A stretch of DNA of 64,000 bases from Stichopus chloronotus (taxonomy: Eukaryota > Echinodermata > Holothuroidea > Aspidochirotida > Stichopodidae), in NCBI GenBank assembly GCA_021234535.1, contig CM037843.1, positions 24,459,911 through 24,523,910 on the forward strand, given 5' to 3'. Made by a program: the position numbers and the translations under genes. The notes beneath the pieces are model-generated. The model was not told where the DNA came from. It made no database searches and saw only the letters and a program-made list of their open reading frames with translations. The stretch's first letter is position 1. Each line of letters begins with the position of its first letter. This document shows, in pieces, positions 12,701 to 27,700 of this stretch.

Positions 12701-15700
12701 TTTGCCTTTAGTCTACTTAAAGACACAACACACAGTACAAGTTTCCCTGGTTTGATACACAGTAGTCATTTGTTTAAAGCTTACCTGAACTACTGTAAAG
12801 TGAAATAGGGCGTTTAGAATACACCAACATGGCATACAAAGAAATTCGCCTTAACCATTGTTAAACCATTCAGTCTCATCAATAAATATCTGTCAAAGCT
12901 TCATCTCCTCAAAACATTATGCATGTGATGAGTAACGGATGCATTATTTGAATTTTAAAAAGTTTGGGTGAACAAATTATTGTTGAGCAACAAATAGCTA
13001 AATTTCTGATCTGTGAGAATCTTATTCCTTGAAAATAAGGCTACTGTAATTCGTTATTTTGAATAATCTATCATTCTATGTCCACAAATAATGGTTTTAA
13101 AAATATGGTTGTTTTCTGTAAAACAAACGCCCTATTTCCCTTTAAGGGCTAGACAGAGACACTGTTTATACAGTAAATGGTTAAGTCCATTGAGCACCTG
13201 GCTCAACAGACTGTATGATTTATTCTGGACATTGTGGTTTCTACTGGCAGTCAACTGTGATAAATTATGTCAGATAACAGTGACCAATTTGAACAGAGGG
13301 GGGTCAGTTACAATTTGATTCATTCAATTAAGCAATCACAGTTCATGCACACTCAAGGGTATTTGATCCTAAAGATCAGTAATTTAGTTCTTTTTATAAA
13401 GCTAATGACCTGTGGTATACTTAATTCCAATTTACAATTCATGCATGCTCACATCTCCTTATGAGGATAGTGGCATAAGGTTTGCAAAATAGTAATCTTT
13501 GATACCAAATTTAATGTTGTCTTCATCTTTTCTTTATGGTTATCGAAGAGACTATGTTGGTATGTCCTAAAAGAAGTTCTCAAATCAACAAGAGGATTCT
13601 ACATTACAAGTATAAAATTCACTAGAAGGACCGTTCTTTAAATATTGTAGATTCAAGTTTTTCACATTTTGACCTCCCATGACCCCAAATGACCTTTCAC
13701 CTCTGCCAAAAAAAATAAGGATCATCTACTCGATATGGGCAATCCACACGCTAACTATGAGATCTCTCACATTTACCGTTCTAGAGATATCATGTTTACA
13801 AGCAATTTTCAAGGTATTTACCTTTTGATCTCTGGTGACCCTTGTACTCAATAAGATACACCTACCCACTTCATATGACATCTGCTCAAGCTTCTCTTCT
13901 TGAGATATCGTGTTTACATGGTTTTCACAATTTGACCCCGTTGACCCCAAATGACCTTTGACCTCCACTGAAAACGACAGGGTTCCTTTACTCAACATGG
14001 TGCAACTAAATACTAAACATGAGATTTCTACAAGCTTCCTTTCTTGAGATATCGTGTTTACAAGGTTTTCACAGTTTGACCCCCGTTGACCCCAAATAAC
14101 CTTTGACCTCCACTAAAAAATAGGGATCATCTACTCAATAGGGCAACCTTCATGCCAAGTATGAGATCACTCAGAGTTACTCTTCTGGAGATATCGTGTT
14201 TACAAGCAATTTTCAAGGTATTTACCTTTTGACCTCTAGTGACCCCAAATGACCTTTGACCTCCACCAAAAACAATAGGGGTCATCTACTCAATATGGGC
14301 AATCTACATGCCAAGTATGAGATCACTCAGAGTTACGCTTCTTGAGATATCATGTTTACAAGCAGGCGTCACACACGTACATACATACATACACACACAC
14401 ACACACGACATCACCATCGCATAGATTCCTCTGCCTTCAGCAAGGAATCAAAAAACGAGACCTTGGATCTTAGATGCGACAAATCTGTAATTGTTTGCAG
14501 ATGTTACTGTATGTCCTTTGGAAAATGGTGTATACCGACACCTCCACATATCTCTTGAAAAACTCATGTCACTGTGCCTTAGCCAATACCGAGAGCTCTG
14601 GTAGACATAGAGTGGAGCAAAATGAGAGACGAAGCTATGGACAACAGGACCGTATTTCTGAAGACCTAAAAACATGATGACTGAAATTGGGACTTTAAAC
14701 ATTAATCACATCATCACAACTTCACTCCACACCAGTCAGTCTGATGCCTGACTTGACGATGATCTCTAGAAGAGAGAAAAAAAAATATTTTGTCACTTTT
14801 GACCACTTGCCAATTGACATCCCTTGGGCAATTTCCACAAGCTGTTTTTGCCCAAAATAATAAAATTGTTCCAAGAGACATATTTGTGGTTGTGTAGGCT
14901 CTCACTTCACCCACAATAATTGGTAGTGAAAATGGGATGGAGAGACTGTGAGATGTGAACAAATAGTAAACACTTTTTAATTTAACACTTTTGGGTCTTT
15001 GTTAACATTTTCCTGGAGACTGGTGATGAAGGAAGTGATCAGCATGGTGAACGGGATATTAAGATCTTTATATACTACCACAACCATGGGTTACTAGTAA
15101 TGGATGTATTAAGATTTATGGCTTAGGTTTCTCTGCATTCCACAAATTCTCTTGATGGCAAGCAAGGGATGTGATATTGTGCTAGTTGAAACTTCCACAC
15201 AGTGTTGAGATATATACAGTACGTGTGTACATGTTGTGTTATGGGAGGAACCAAGTGAGTGTAAAGCACCAAGCTTTAAGGTCAAAACCAGACTATTCAA
15301 CACAAGTGACAACAATGTAAACCTCAACACATCTGCCAATTGATGTATGTACAAAAGCAAAAAAAAACAAAGAAAAACAGACGAAGAGAGCATATTAGAC
15401 CAGAATGAGATACAAATTAAAATCCTTTCCATCCCAGGCGAATATTTAGCCAGAGAGCAGACTGCGGCAAGTGGAATGCTCAGGTTAAAGGAGGTATCTA
15501 CAGGGTGCAAGCACATACTGACGGAAAATTTTCCAGGACATTTCTCGGCAGTTCCATTTTCCAGTCATCATACGACTTAAAAATCATTACTTATCTCTAC
15601 CTTTAGGCAATAATTTTGGCATTTTTACTACATGTAAAAATTGGCTTTTTTCACAAGGATATGAGATACACATTTTTCCAGGACTTTTCCAGGACATGTC

Positions 15701-18700
15701 ATGAAAAAGAGCAACTTCATGGACTTTCAAGACCTTGAAAATGGACCAATCACATTCCAGGACTTTTCAGGTTTTCAAGGACCTTAAGGAATGCCTGTAT
15801 CTACGAACAACAACTTTATGGAAGCATAAACCAAAACAATCATTCTTAGAGAGTGAATGAGCTGCACATGCACCATACTGAATGGAACAAATGAACAATC
15901 CCCTATGACAAATGTTACTACTATGTCCACACTCTCAAGGGGCAACATAATGTGCACCAATAATTACATATGGGGATGGTTCTTCATCAGTCTGGCGAAT
16001 ATATGACTTTTCATGCCACAAAACTGCCATTTAAAACATATGCAAAAGATACTTAACCTAGCCCCTTTATCTGTTGCATTTAAATAGAGTATGAATACAC
16101 AGATGCATGCATATAGGTCTAAACCTGACAACTGCCTACTGTGTGTAACATGACCATCTGTGCCTAAATCCTTTGCATAACAATGTGACTGCCTATGTGG
16201 CTACACACGAACTACTGTACAGAGTCTGTGATACAATATCGCACCTTCTGTTTCTATCAAAATCCCAAAACAGGAAGTAGTCATGCAAGTACTGATGTGT
16301 ACGATGCTGGACGGTTGCCACACTGACATGTTTAGTGCAGAGCACGTTTGTACATGGACATCATATATTTGGCCTTAAACCATTAAAACTGTCTGGTTTT
16401 AAAATGAATCCACGGGAGACATAGCCCCCCCCCCTTCCTCCCACAAGCACATCAACACCGACACTAATAATGAACTTTGGAATCTTGGTCCTCTTCAAAG
16501 TAACCAAAAGAAAATGATGTGATCATGTAGGCACAACTTTGTGAAAAATCAAAAATGACATAGTTCCCAGCTTATCAGCTCAATTGAGACCACGAACATT
16601 ACTGTAAATGATACAAAATTTAATTTCAACTGTTTTGGATGGAGATATGATCCATACATACACAAACACTTTCACACTTAAAGTAAACTCCACATGTACC
16701 ATAGTCTTGGTAAAGATGTTTGTAACTTTGGTTTTTTCTCATTTTCCACATGCAATGCTTTTGACATACCCACCATGCTGCTATTCTAACAGCACCCTGT
16801 TCTTCAGCTGCTCACCCGAGAGCTCTGTAATCTGTACCCAGCCAAGTTATGCACATCTGAGGACTGTTCAGGAGAAACATCTTGGACATTCGTCAAAAAG
16901 GGGGCATGTTCATGTACAAAAGACTCAATCTTTATTCATATAACACAGTTGCTTGGGTAGGGAGCACTCAAACAGTCACAGCGAAGTGCTTGTTCACTGT
17001 TCACCCTGACTGGTGGTTCTCCCCAAAGAAATCATGAATGAACATGAAATTTTAGGGTGTGAACTAAATTATCATATCTGATTGGTTTCTTCACATTTTT
17101 AAAGCAAATCTGCCATAAAGGAACCAGGATGCACAAATGCATTGTAGTTTCAATGATCTGATTATGAGCATTCTTTTTTTCTGAATTAGTATGTGTCAAA
17201 GGCTACCTATGCTTTATATGAAATATGAGAGCTATACAAACTTCCTTTCTTGAGATCATGTTTGCAAGGTTTTCACAACTTGACCCTTGCTGACAATGAA
17301 TGATCTTTGACCTCCAGCAAAGACCAAATGCTTCTTGTACTCAATGAGATACAACTACATACCGAATATGACATCTGTCAAAGCTTCCCTTCTTAAGTCA
17401 TGATGTTTACAAGAATTTTGTAATGTGACCCTGTTGACTTCAAATGACCTTTGACCTTCACCAAAAACAATGAAATTCTTGTATACTCAATGAGATACAC
17501 CTTGATTGGGATGATCTGTCCAAGTTTTCCTTCTTGAGATGTTGTTTATAATATTTTCACAATTTGACCCCTATTGACCTCAGATGACCTTTGATCTGTC
17601 CAAGCTTCTCTTCTTGAGATATCATGTTTTAACGTTTTCAACATTTGACAGATGCTGGCCCTGAATGACCTTTGACCTCCACCAAAAACATTGCAATTCT
17701 TCTACTCAATATGGTACACCTACATACCAAATATGAGATCTGTCCAAGTTTCCCTTCTTGAGATATCGAGTTTACAAGGTGGGCCATCACAGACATACAT
17801 ACACACACATACACACACATGCATGTTTACAAAGACTATGATTATCATCCCAACCAAAAACTTAAGATAGTTGGGAACAAATGTACAAAACCATTTAGTG
17901 TCAAGTAGAAATCACTGAGGAACAACAGCAAGTGCAGTCAGCTCTGTACAAAAGAAGCACAGTGTGTGTGATACTAGGGTCTTAGCAAGACTTCAAAAAC
18001 AGCAGAAATTTTGACACCCTAATTTCCATGGGGGGGGGGGAAGGGCAGTAATGTGGTCCATGGATTGTTATCTGTGCAGAAAAGTCCCACTGTAGATCTA
18101 CAACAGTGGGAAAAAATATTATCTCACCCTGGCTCCACATTTTTTCACATTGTCATGTATATGGAGTACCATTTGCAAACAAAACAATTCCCAGGATAAA
18201 AAGGAGGGATTAAGGGATGGAATTTCAAGAATTCTAAACTTTAAGAGGCATCCACAAAAAGGTGACAGTTTCACCCCTATGTTGCTTTTCCAAAAGGGTC
18301 TAGGTACAGTATTATCCTCTACGCATATTTACCAACAACTTTCAAATGACATGGAGAACCCTTCTTAAAAAATTTCTCACAACCTGGGGAAAAGTAACAA
18401 AGAAAAGAACTGGAAATGTAGGCAGTCACTGGTATCCATTTCAGTCTGTTAAGACGTCCAATTTATTTAAAAATAGAAACTTCTTACTGTTGATCTTTAT
18501 GATATTCATAAATCTTTGAAAACTATTCGTCAGTAACTGATTTTACGATGGATGTGTACTAAATAGAATTTCAAATGTGGCACCTAGGAGACAGAGCAGT
18601 CCTACTATTATGTCCTTAACATCTCAGCATGCAGATGGGAAAGCTGCAGTGGAGAAAGGTGCTCTGGGGAGGAGAGATGCTGTGGAGGGAGAGAGGATTG

Positions 18701-21700
18701 GTGCAGTGAAAATAAGAGCAGTGGTGGTAGATTCATGAAGAGCTAGGTATCAAAGCAAGACCAAGTTTATCCCTGTCCACTGAGAGTCATTGAGTGTAGA
18801 AATTTTGCGACCTCAGGTGCAAAGCGAATGAAAGGTAAAAGCAACTTCTACATAAATATCTGACAAATGCTGCACACTACCAGCACATAGGAATCGGCAG
18901 AAATGGGAAGGAATCACTTAGAACAGGAAATAATACATCCAGTATCACATCACAATTTGCAAGTCAAACAAGCCAAAATGCCTACACAAATGAGAAAATG
19001 AGAAGCAACTTTTTGTATGCATAACCATTCCATTTTCACCAACAGTTCCTCAAAGACCTAAAAATCCCAAAAGCTGCTACACAAAATTTGACAACTAAAT
19101 TATACCCTCCGCACTTCGTCCTGCATTAAGCGGACAGCCCGTAAAGATGACACTAAATAAATGTTCAGTTACCAGTAGGCTACTCTAGGGAGAGAAAATG
19201 GCAGTGAAGTTGTTTTGAGACAAGTAAGTGAGGAGTGAAATAAATTAGAAGGATTTCACGAGTGGAATTCTTCACATGAGCACAGTAGCATTCACGAAGA
19301 ACATGCAGGAAATTAGCCCACATCCTTTTCTTCCATCCCTTGCCATACATCACACACAGTCCCTTTAGCCATTCGTGACTATTCACTCTCAGACATGTCC
19401 GCAGCAAGGATACTGTACTTGTGCAACACCTAATCATCGACTGCTACGCAAATCTCTACCAGTGAAGCTGAGAATCTCTTCAGTGTTTTAGTTGCATGAC
19501 TACACATAACACAAATTAGGGCTCTTTCTTGGCACACACAATGTCCACAGAGATTACACCTTGAAAGCATTAGTAAAGAATACTCAAGAACTGGAAAGGT
19601 GAACCCTAAAGCTGTATGTTGCTTGGCAACAAGAGTGATTTAAACCCATCCAAGCATTGCATTGTGTTCATTTGTTTGGATAAAGATTTATTTCAAACAT
19701 TGAAGGTGTCAAGTTTTCTCTCTTTCTTCTAGCAGACTGTCTCTTGAAATATACAATAAAAAAAAAAACTCTTCTGAATGACAACAAACTTGAATCATGA
19801 CAGCACTATACTTTACAATGTCATACTAATGGACATGTATGATTTTACTATGAATGAATGTGAGACACTAAATTATGAATATCAAAAGCACAGAGACGTC
19901 AATATACGTTGATTGCAGGGAGTTCTTTTCTTTTCAATGGAGGTGATTTTCATCCTGGACTAGACACAATAGCTGCAATCTAGAACATGAACGATCCAAA
20001 GATCAGGCGTAAACTGCAGCTTTAAATATTATTACTCCCACCTGGTCCATTATTAACTATTTATATGGTAAAACCAATTGTGAATTTACTCTTCATCAAG
20101 TGCAAAGTGAATGGTGTTCTTTCTATTTGCTCTATTTATAATAGGAACAGATATATTGTTGTCTGGAACAAAGAAAACTTGAATGAAAGGACAACGGTAT
20201 ACAATGAAGTAAAGCACCACCTGGTCCAACACATTTATGACCTACACCAGTCTTGTCTGCTAAAAATGGTTTGCCTCACTGTAGTGAGTCTTTGGTACCT
20301 AATGCATGGACAAAAAACTGGAAACAGGAGACTTTCCTGCACCTCTGAAAGTAATAATGAAATGGCCTCCAGAGGCATATGTGTAAGGTAAGTATGTGAT
20401 ACTATTCTCAGTTAAGAAGCCTGCACATTATTTAGTGGTCATAAAACTTAACTTCATTGGATAGAGTACTGTACTTAAATAGGAAAAAAACAACCAAAAA
20501 ACAGCGTCTGATGGTTTCAAAGTATGATGAAAAGTATAAACATTACACAGTAATTTGGCACTAACAATCACACTCATGTTGTATTCATCCTCAGCCATTT
20601 TGTTAACCAACAACCATGGAATATTAACACACGCATACATAGACACACTAAAACATAATAAGTGCTGGGACAATTAACTGAATTCAAAGCATATATTCAG
20701 CTCAGAATTTGAATGAAATTAACATTCAATTGCTCTCACACATTTTTCAAACCTCTAGGTGTCCTCTGTAACGTTGTATCACTTTGGAACATTTCCAAAA
20801 TACAACAAAGACCGAAAACTACTCTACTTCTACCAGAAGAAGGACTAGAAGTCCATTACAATGACAATACATTTGAATTACAAGTTGATACTAACAAAGC
20901 TGTGCGTTGTGCTGCCTGTCCACAATATGTCCTTACAAACAATATCACTGACAAATAAACCAAAAGGGTCAATACTGGACAAGAGTCACATCAAATCCCC
21001 CTCATAGGTACAGCCACCTCTTTTGAAGATTCTTCGGTTTCTCCAGAGTGCCCTTCAACATGAAACAGGTTGACAAGGGCAAACAGGTTTAAAGCTGGTT
21101 CATTTACTTTCTGTGAAAAACTTGAGTTAGTAGAGTAAACAAATGTTATGACACAAAGCTTTAAAAAGTTAACGATGTCCATACAAATTAAATCAAGAAG
21201 AGATCAGTATGTTTAATGCACTGCTTAACTTAAAAGGGTTGTTACAGATGGGCCTGTATTGACCCCTAGAGACAGCTGACAGTTCATAAAACTTAGGAAC
21301 TTACATTTTTCTCTCTCTATCATTGAAACCCATATCTTAATTGCATGGTCCATTTGGAAGTTACAGATTTTTATATCCATGTACAAATAATTTTGTAAAA
21401 TGGCTCACTGCAATTTTGGAAATCTGTGATGTCACCCAGGCATGACTTTTTGAATATCCTTTGTATTTCTTTATAATCTTGACTATCATAAAAGTAACAT
21501 GACAAAATGCTTACGAGATGTGTCCTTAATTTTCATATTTATTTCAACCAATCTAATTCAATAAATCAAATTCCAATAAATCTACAGTATCCCCTGTCTA
21601 CATATTCACAAGTGTCAAATTTCCACATCAAATGAGGGTTTCAAAGTCAAAGAAAAACAAAGATTTCTTGCAATAATTTGCCACTGTTACACGGCATTTT

Positions 21701-24700
21701 GGTACCCTCGAGGCAAATGGAAATCTTTCTCGTCCAGAGACTTCTTCGTCAAGTGTCAATATCTTGAGTTATGAACAAGATATTGACATGGGGATTGAAA
21801 TGCCTCCAGTAAAACATCATTCTTTCTCATTTAAGAACCCCCTCAATTGTCAGTATAAAATATGCCATTATTCTGGCAAATGTGTGCAGACCTGTGCATC
21901 CAACAATGCACAATATTCAAAGGGAAATTAAGCGTTTAGAATATACCAACATGACATACAAAAGAAATAGCGGTAATCATTGTTAAACCATTCAGTCTCA
22001 TCAATACATATCTGCAAAAGCTTCATCTCCTCAAAACATTATGCATGTGATGAGTAACGGAAGATGATGCATCATTTGAATATTGAAAAGTTTGGGTGAA
22101 CAAATTAGTGTTGAGCAACAAATAACTGAGTTTCTATCGGTGAGAAACTTATTTCCTGAAAAGAAGGACACTGTTCTTCCTTATTTTGAATAATCTATCA
22201 TTCTGCATTCACAAACATTGGTTTTAAAAGTATGGATGTTTCCTGTAAAACAAACCACCCTATTTCCCTTTAAGAAAGAAAGAGAATATCTGGACGAACA
22301 CCTACACACATTTAAATACCCTGACTCACTAAATTTGTTGTAAAATGAGGTAAGAGCATTCATGTCAACAATTTGTGTTTTCCCTCAAATTCCTTTTTTT
22401 GGCAGCTTTCTTAGCAATAAAGGGAAGAAATTAAACATGTTGTTAAACCGACAGATAGACACACACACACATGCATACAAATTCTTGCCCTCTGTCTTTG
22501 CCAATAGTCTAAACACTTGAGGTTTCTTTGAATATCCGATTAAGAACACCTCATAAATCTTATCTTCTATGTGACCTTTGAACCCAAATCAGAGATTAAA
22601 AGTGCAGCGCTCATTGTAGTAACAACTGAATTGCTTGGAAACAAAACTGTTGTTAGTAACCAGGATGAGCAAAACTTGAAGCAAACAGTGACCACTAAAT
22701 TTCCTCTGATAAACCAGTGTACACATACAGAATTACTACAAACTTACCACATATGATTAAATCACCGCTGAAATAACTAATTAACTTATTGTATTTGGAA
22801 CTACACTCTTGGACATAAACTTGTTTGGACACCCTGCTTCCCTTTTCCTTGTTGGCTACAGGACTACACTTCATGACATAGTTCATTCCTTTTGTACATA
22901 ACTGGAAAGGGGAGGCCCAGGTTTTATGTTATCCCAGAGGTGGCGGGATGCCTCCTCTTTCATTTATTCTAGAAACCCTTGGTAATGATTGTGGGAGAAG
23001 GGCTGAACATATCTTCAACCCCCACTTTTTCATTGGTATCATCCCCTCCCCCCATCCCCATCTCCGCTGCCACTGTGTTATCCTCAAAAAGGAGATTCGA
23101 GAATACAATTCAAAATTATACCAACAGGTTTTTCCATGGTTGTAGATCTATAATGCAACTCAAGAAAATTTGGGTTGCTCAATTCGACACTGCTCGAGGA
23201 TTGATCAAGCTCACTCTCTGTGAGTCTTCAGACTACAGATTTTAGTGCACTTCACAAAAGATCATGGTCAACCCAAATAAATGCCCCTAGTTAAATCAAA
23301 GTTGGTACATCAAGAGAGCCAATCTCAAACAGAGGGAAGACGATGAATGGGTAATGGGTTCACATTACCATCCTGAGGAGGAATCTGGCAGAAGTGGCAC
23401 CTCTTGTTTTTTCATCACTTTTTCTTTGCGTACATAAGTGAGTCATTCCTTCGTTTCAGAGGAGATGTCTTCAGTAATTTAGAAAAGTTACATTTTTCCA
23501 TGCTACCTTGGAAGGATATATCTATTTATGTTTTCTTCTGAAAAACAAGTAAAAAAGACACCTGCTCTCTTCTCACCCCTGACCTTTCCCAATCCTACAT
23601 CCTCTAATGCGAGAACTGTCCATCCTCAAGGAAGACCAAGTACACAAACGTCTCAAACATGCATACTTCCATTTTGTTTAACCACCTTATACTGGCTTTA
23701 ATGTGTAACACAGGACATGCAATGATGCAATGTTAAAACTCTTATTCTTTTTTCTTTTCTTAAACAAAGTTGAATCACACTCCCAGTGAGTAAATGCAGC
23801 AGAATATTCATCACGAAATTGTAATTTTCAGGCTATGTGCTTCAATCACCCGCACAACTGTGTAAGTCAACAAACGATCTGGAGAGGATGGATGAAAAAT
23901 ACAACAGTCACAAGAATGACTCACAGAGAGACTGTATGCACACAGTAAAGAAAGTAATCTGGCACACCCAGCCAGCCACTCACACAGCAATAGCTAGCTG
24001 ACACTGCCATTCAAGCAACATTTTGTTGTTAACCTGATCAGAATTTATAACAGCTCCATATGAGTACTTCTCTGTATTTTAGCGACAATATCAGTTCGCA
24101 AGTCACGGAAAAAAATGAAAATGTTCAACGACAGGGCAGACTACGAGGCCTTGGGGTATTAAATTTCAAATTAACCTTTTCACAGATTTTCTAATTCATG
24201 CCTTAGAATTTTCTGATCTACTTCTATCATGGTTCCTGTGACTGAAGACACCTCCATCTCCTCAATCTCCACTTCTCACTGACAGTTTGTGTAATTATTT
24301 AAAAACAACCGTAACAACTTAAAACACACGATTTCTAAAAGTGTTCCATAACGAATCAAATTTACAATATAGAGCAGCATGCTGCTTACTTTTAACTTGA
24401 GAAAATTGTTACTCCTTCTGTTTAACACAAATATCTTTTAAGTCAGTACACAGCCTCCAATCATTTGTCAAGTGATTCAAATCGCAACTTTTTTTCCTTT
24501 ACAATTTTAATAAAACGAGCAACCAATCCATCAGTGAACATTGACCATCGACTTTTTGCTGGTAACACCACTCATCCATCAAAAATTGTTTTAGGGCCTT
24601 ACTGCAATATAATTTACAAAACTGTTTTGGTACCATCCTTTTGACACATTTAGCATTTTGTCTTGCCTCAAAGGAGCAATTGATTACAATGCCTCAATCA

Positions 24701-27700
24701 CTCTAGTGTCTGTCTGCATCCCAGGCTGGCCCCTTCCCGATAGACAGATGTGACAACCACCCATGCTGGCAAGTGTGAATGTGCATGAGTACGTAGGACA
24801 CATAGGAGAAATCACTGCCACCGTTCTCACACATTGAGTGCAAACAGCAAAGATGTCTGCGTGTTACATCGTGTTATTTCGACACAGAAAGTGAAAGTCA
24901 ACTCATCTATGTGTTGTTGTCTTTGACTTAAGTCATAAAGCACTGACAAAACATATACGTGCGAGCAAAACTTGTCCAGGGTTCACTCATGGGGAATAAT
25001 TATAATTAAAATTAAGCCATAGATGCTGCAGGGCTTCATGCACAGTTTAATAGTTTAACTATGAGGCAATACACCATTGTCATTTGAATAGAAAAAACCA
25101 AAGAAAAGCAGCAATCCAAACCTCTGCGAAACCTACAATGCTATACAGGACAACCAAAATCAAAAACTTACCTTTCAAACAACCAAAGAACTGGTAGAAT
25201 CAAATTCAGATTTTTCTTAAAATATCAGAAACAATGTCATGAAGTTGGTGATGAATTTGCAGTAGTAAACAGCACAATTTGCTACATACTTGCAAAGTTC
25301 CAGTACTAAGCTTTGGCAGTTTGGCATCAGTGTGAAACTGTGGTATTTGTTTATATCCTTTTACTGTTTCACTCAGGACTCTCCTTCTCTCCTCCTTCCT
25401 CTGCCCCCCCCCCCCCCCTTGTGACTTAACTTTCCCAGATCTCTAATTCAAAAAATCTACACAAACAAACAGACAAAACTAGGGGACAACCCCTTTTTCC
25501 AAATTCCATATCCTACTGTGATCAATGATCTAGGTGTACACTGTCTTGAAGTAAGGTGCTAATAACATGAAATTGATTGCATTGAATATTTCTTTACTGA
25601 TAATCCTATCATGCAGAGACTGCTGTACATTTCATCACTCATACTTATTTTACACAGTTGCAAATTACAGTGAGTTACTGATGTATCACACAAAATAGCT
25701 GCATTCTGTGTCTGCTGTGGATTAAACAAAATACTGACCAAATAATCTTTTACAAAGGTATGGCTGATCAAAAAAAAAAACTTGCAAAGAAAATTTAACT
25801 TTCTTACTGACAGACTAGGATTAATTAAAAGTTAATCTCTCTGTGACTTATCCATGCTGATACCTTCTGTTTCTAGGAGAATGTTTTAATTAGATCAGCT
25901 TTACTCATCCAATATATAAACAGTACGATCCATACTTGACCATTCAATGATTTACATCCTTTTCTGGGTTTCTTGTTCCCTCTTGAGTATAAACAAGGGG
26001 CTTTGACCCAACGAGAGCAGGTACAACTTGTATATATGAATTTAAATGTACGGGCACTCAGGATAAGCCTTTTCTTCCTTTGTGTATGCATTTTGATTTT
26101 CACTGATGGGGTGGAACAGGGTGAAAAGGGGATTGAATGGGTGAGGGGGTGGGTGGTGCAATTAAGTGGATTCATGTGTAACATTTTTGGAGTTGTTGTT
26201 TCTATTTTTTCTTGGGGAGCACTCTACTTGGGCAAGCCCTTCTGGGTATTTTAAAGTGTTTCTTGTCATAGTTTCTTTGTTGATACTAAGTTGATAATAT
26301 TGTAACATTAAACTGAATTTGTGGAAGACAACAATATAAAATAAATTGAAAATTGAAACGAACCCATACTTGCCAACATGGTTATCTCTGAAAACAGAGC
26401 AAATAGCAGATGATCCATTTTGGGCCCATAGGGTGGAGTGCCAATACCATATGACTGCAAGTACATGTACATGGATACAAAGGACTGTTGTAAGATTGAC
26501 GATACTGTACATAACCAAGTGATTTTCTATTTCCACTTTTTTGCAGGGGAGGAAAAAAGGTAAGGACTATCACACAGTCCTGCTTCCCCTCCGAATGTTC
26601 ACAATATACATGGAAATGATTCACCTGTATGCAAAGATTGATTTCATTTTTTTCAAGATGTTGGTACAGTTGCTTTTTTCAGTCAATCTTAGAGTTAGCA
26701 TATATGTAATACTAAGTTGGAAAACCAGAACACTCCGCTTTTTACGGAACTTTAAGTTCAGAAATCAGAACAGTTCCGCTTAAAGCGCAACAGTTCACAA
26801 GTACTGTCAATGGCAGGATCTTCACAACTGGATACATGTTTTTCTAGTTTCATGTTCTCCCTTGAGTAAGTACTCTGCTCTAAACCTACAAGGGTGACCA
26901 CAACTTGTTAAAGGCTCAGATCTGAGACATTTGAATCCCCCTTTATAGATAAATCTCAACACTGACAAGTGATGAATGTACTGTGCACATCCCTACTGCA
27001 ATCAACCAGTGAGAAGTAGTACATCGACCACGCTAGCTGTTCATTCTCTGTGAGGAGATCTCTATCTCTCTCTCTCTCTCTGCAGGTGATTCATGTTCAT
27101 CCTCCTGCATTATGAAATTGGAACCACGCATCTGCGCATGCATCCACGTCTGCTTACACGTTCCGAGTCAAGTGCAAAGAGGAAAACTTAATTACCACAT
27201 GATCAATGGTAAGACACTGCCACAGGGTAAACAAAATAATACGCTGCTGAGATGTCTCATGACATAAATCCGGATAAATATTTGAAAATATATGTAATAC
27301 ATGAAAAGAGGGAAGGAGTGACTTCAAGCTAACATCATTACTCATACCAATATTCAAGACAGGATAACCCCTCCCTGGTTAAAATCAATTTATCAATAAT
27401 CCTTCTAAAATCATACAGGAATCAATACAGTATATGCAGGCCTACAGTATGCACAGCCCAGACTGTGGAGTGGCGGTGACAGAACAGTGTACATGGATAG
27501 GTTGTAATATTCACAATGGATCTGCTGACATTTGGCCCTGTGTGATGATTCATACCCAGTCCTACAACATCCAGTGGTGCATGCATGTGACCACATTCCA
27601 GACCGTCCTAGAACCTACCAAACAGCTGCACATCTGAGGCTGAATATTTTATTTCCATGGGGAAGATGGCTGTCTCAGCCAGCAGTCTGCTGTCCAAGAC

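Noticed and set aside
15109..15516. 135-codon minus-strand frame with hydrophobic stretches
   Set aside because: Composition reflects T-rich antisense of A-rich sequence; no recognised domain.
26162..26536. 124-codon frame on the minus strand, overlapped by a 93-codon frame on the plus strand
   Set aside because: AT-rich chance frames on both strands without motifs or splice context.
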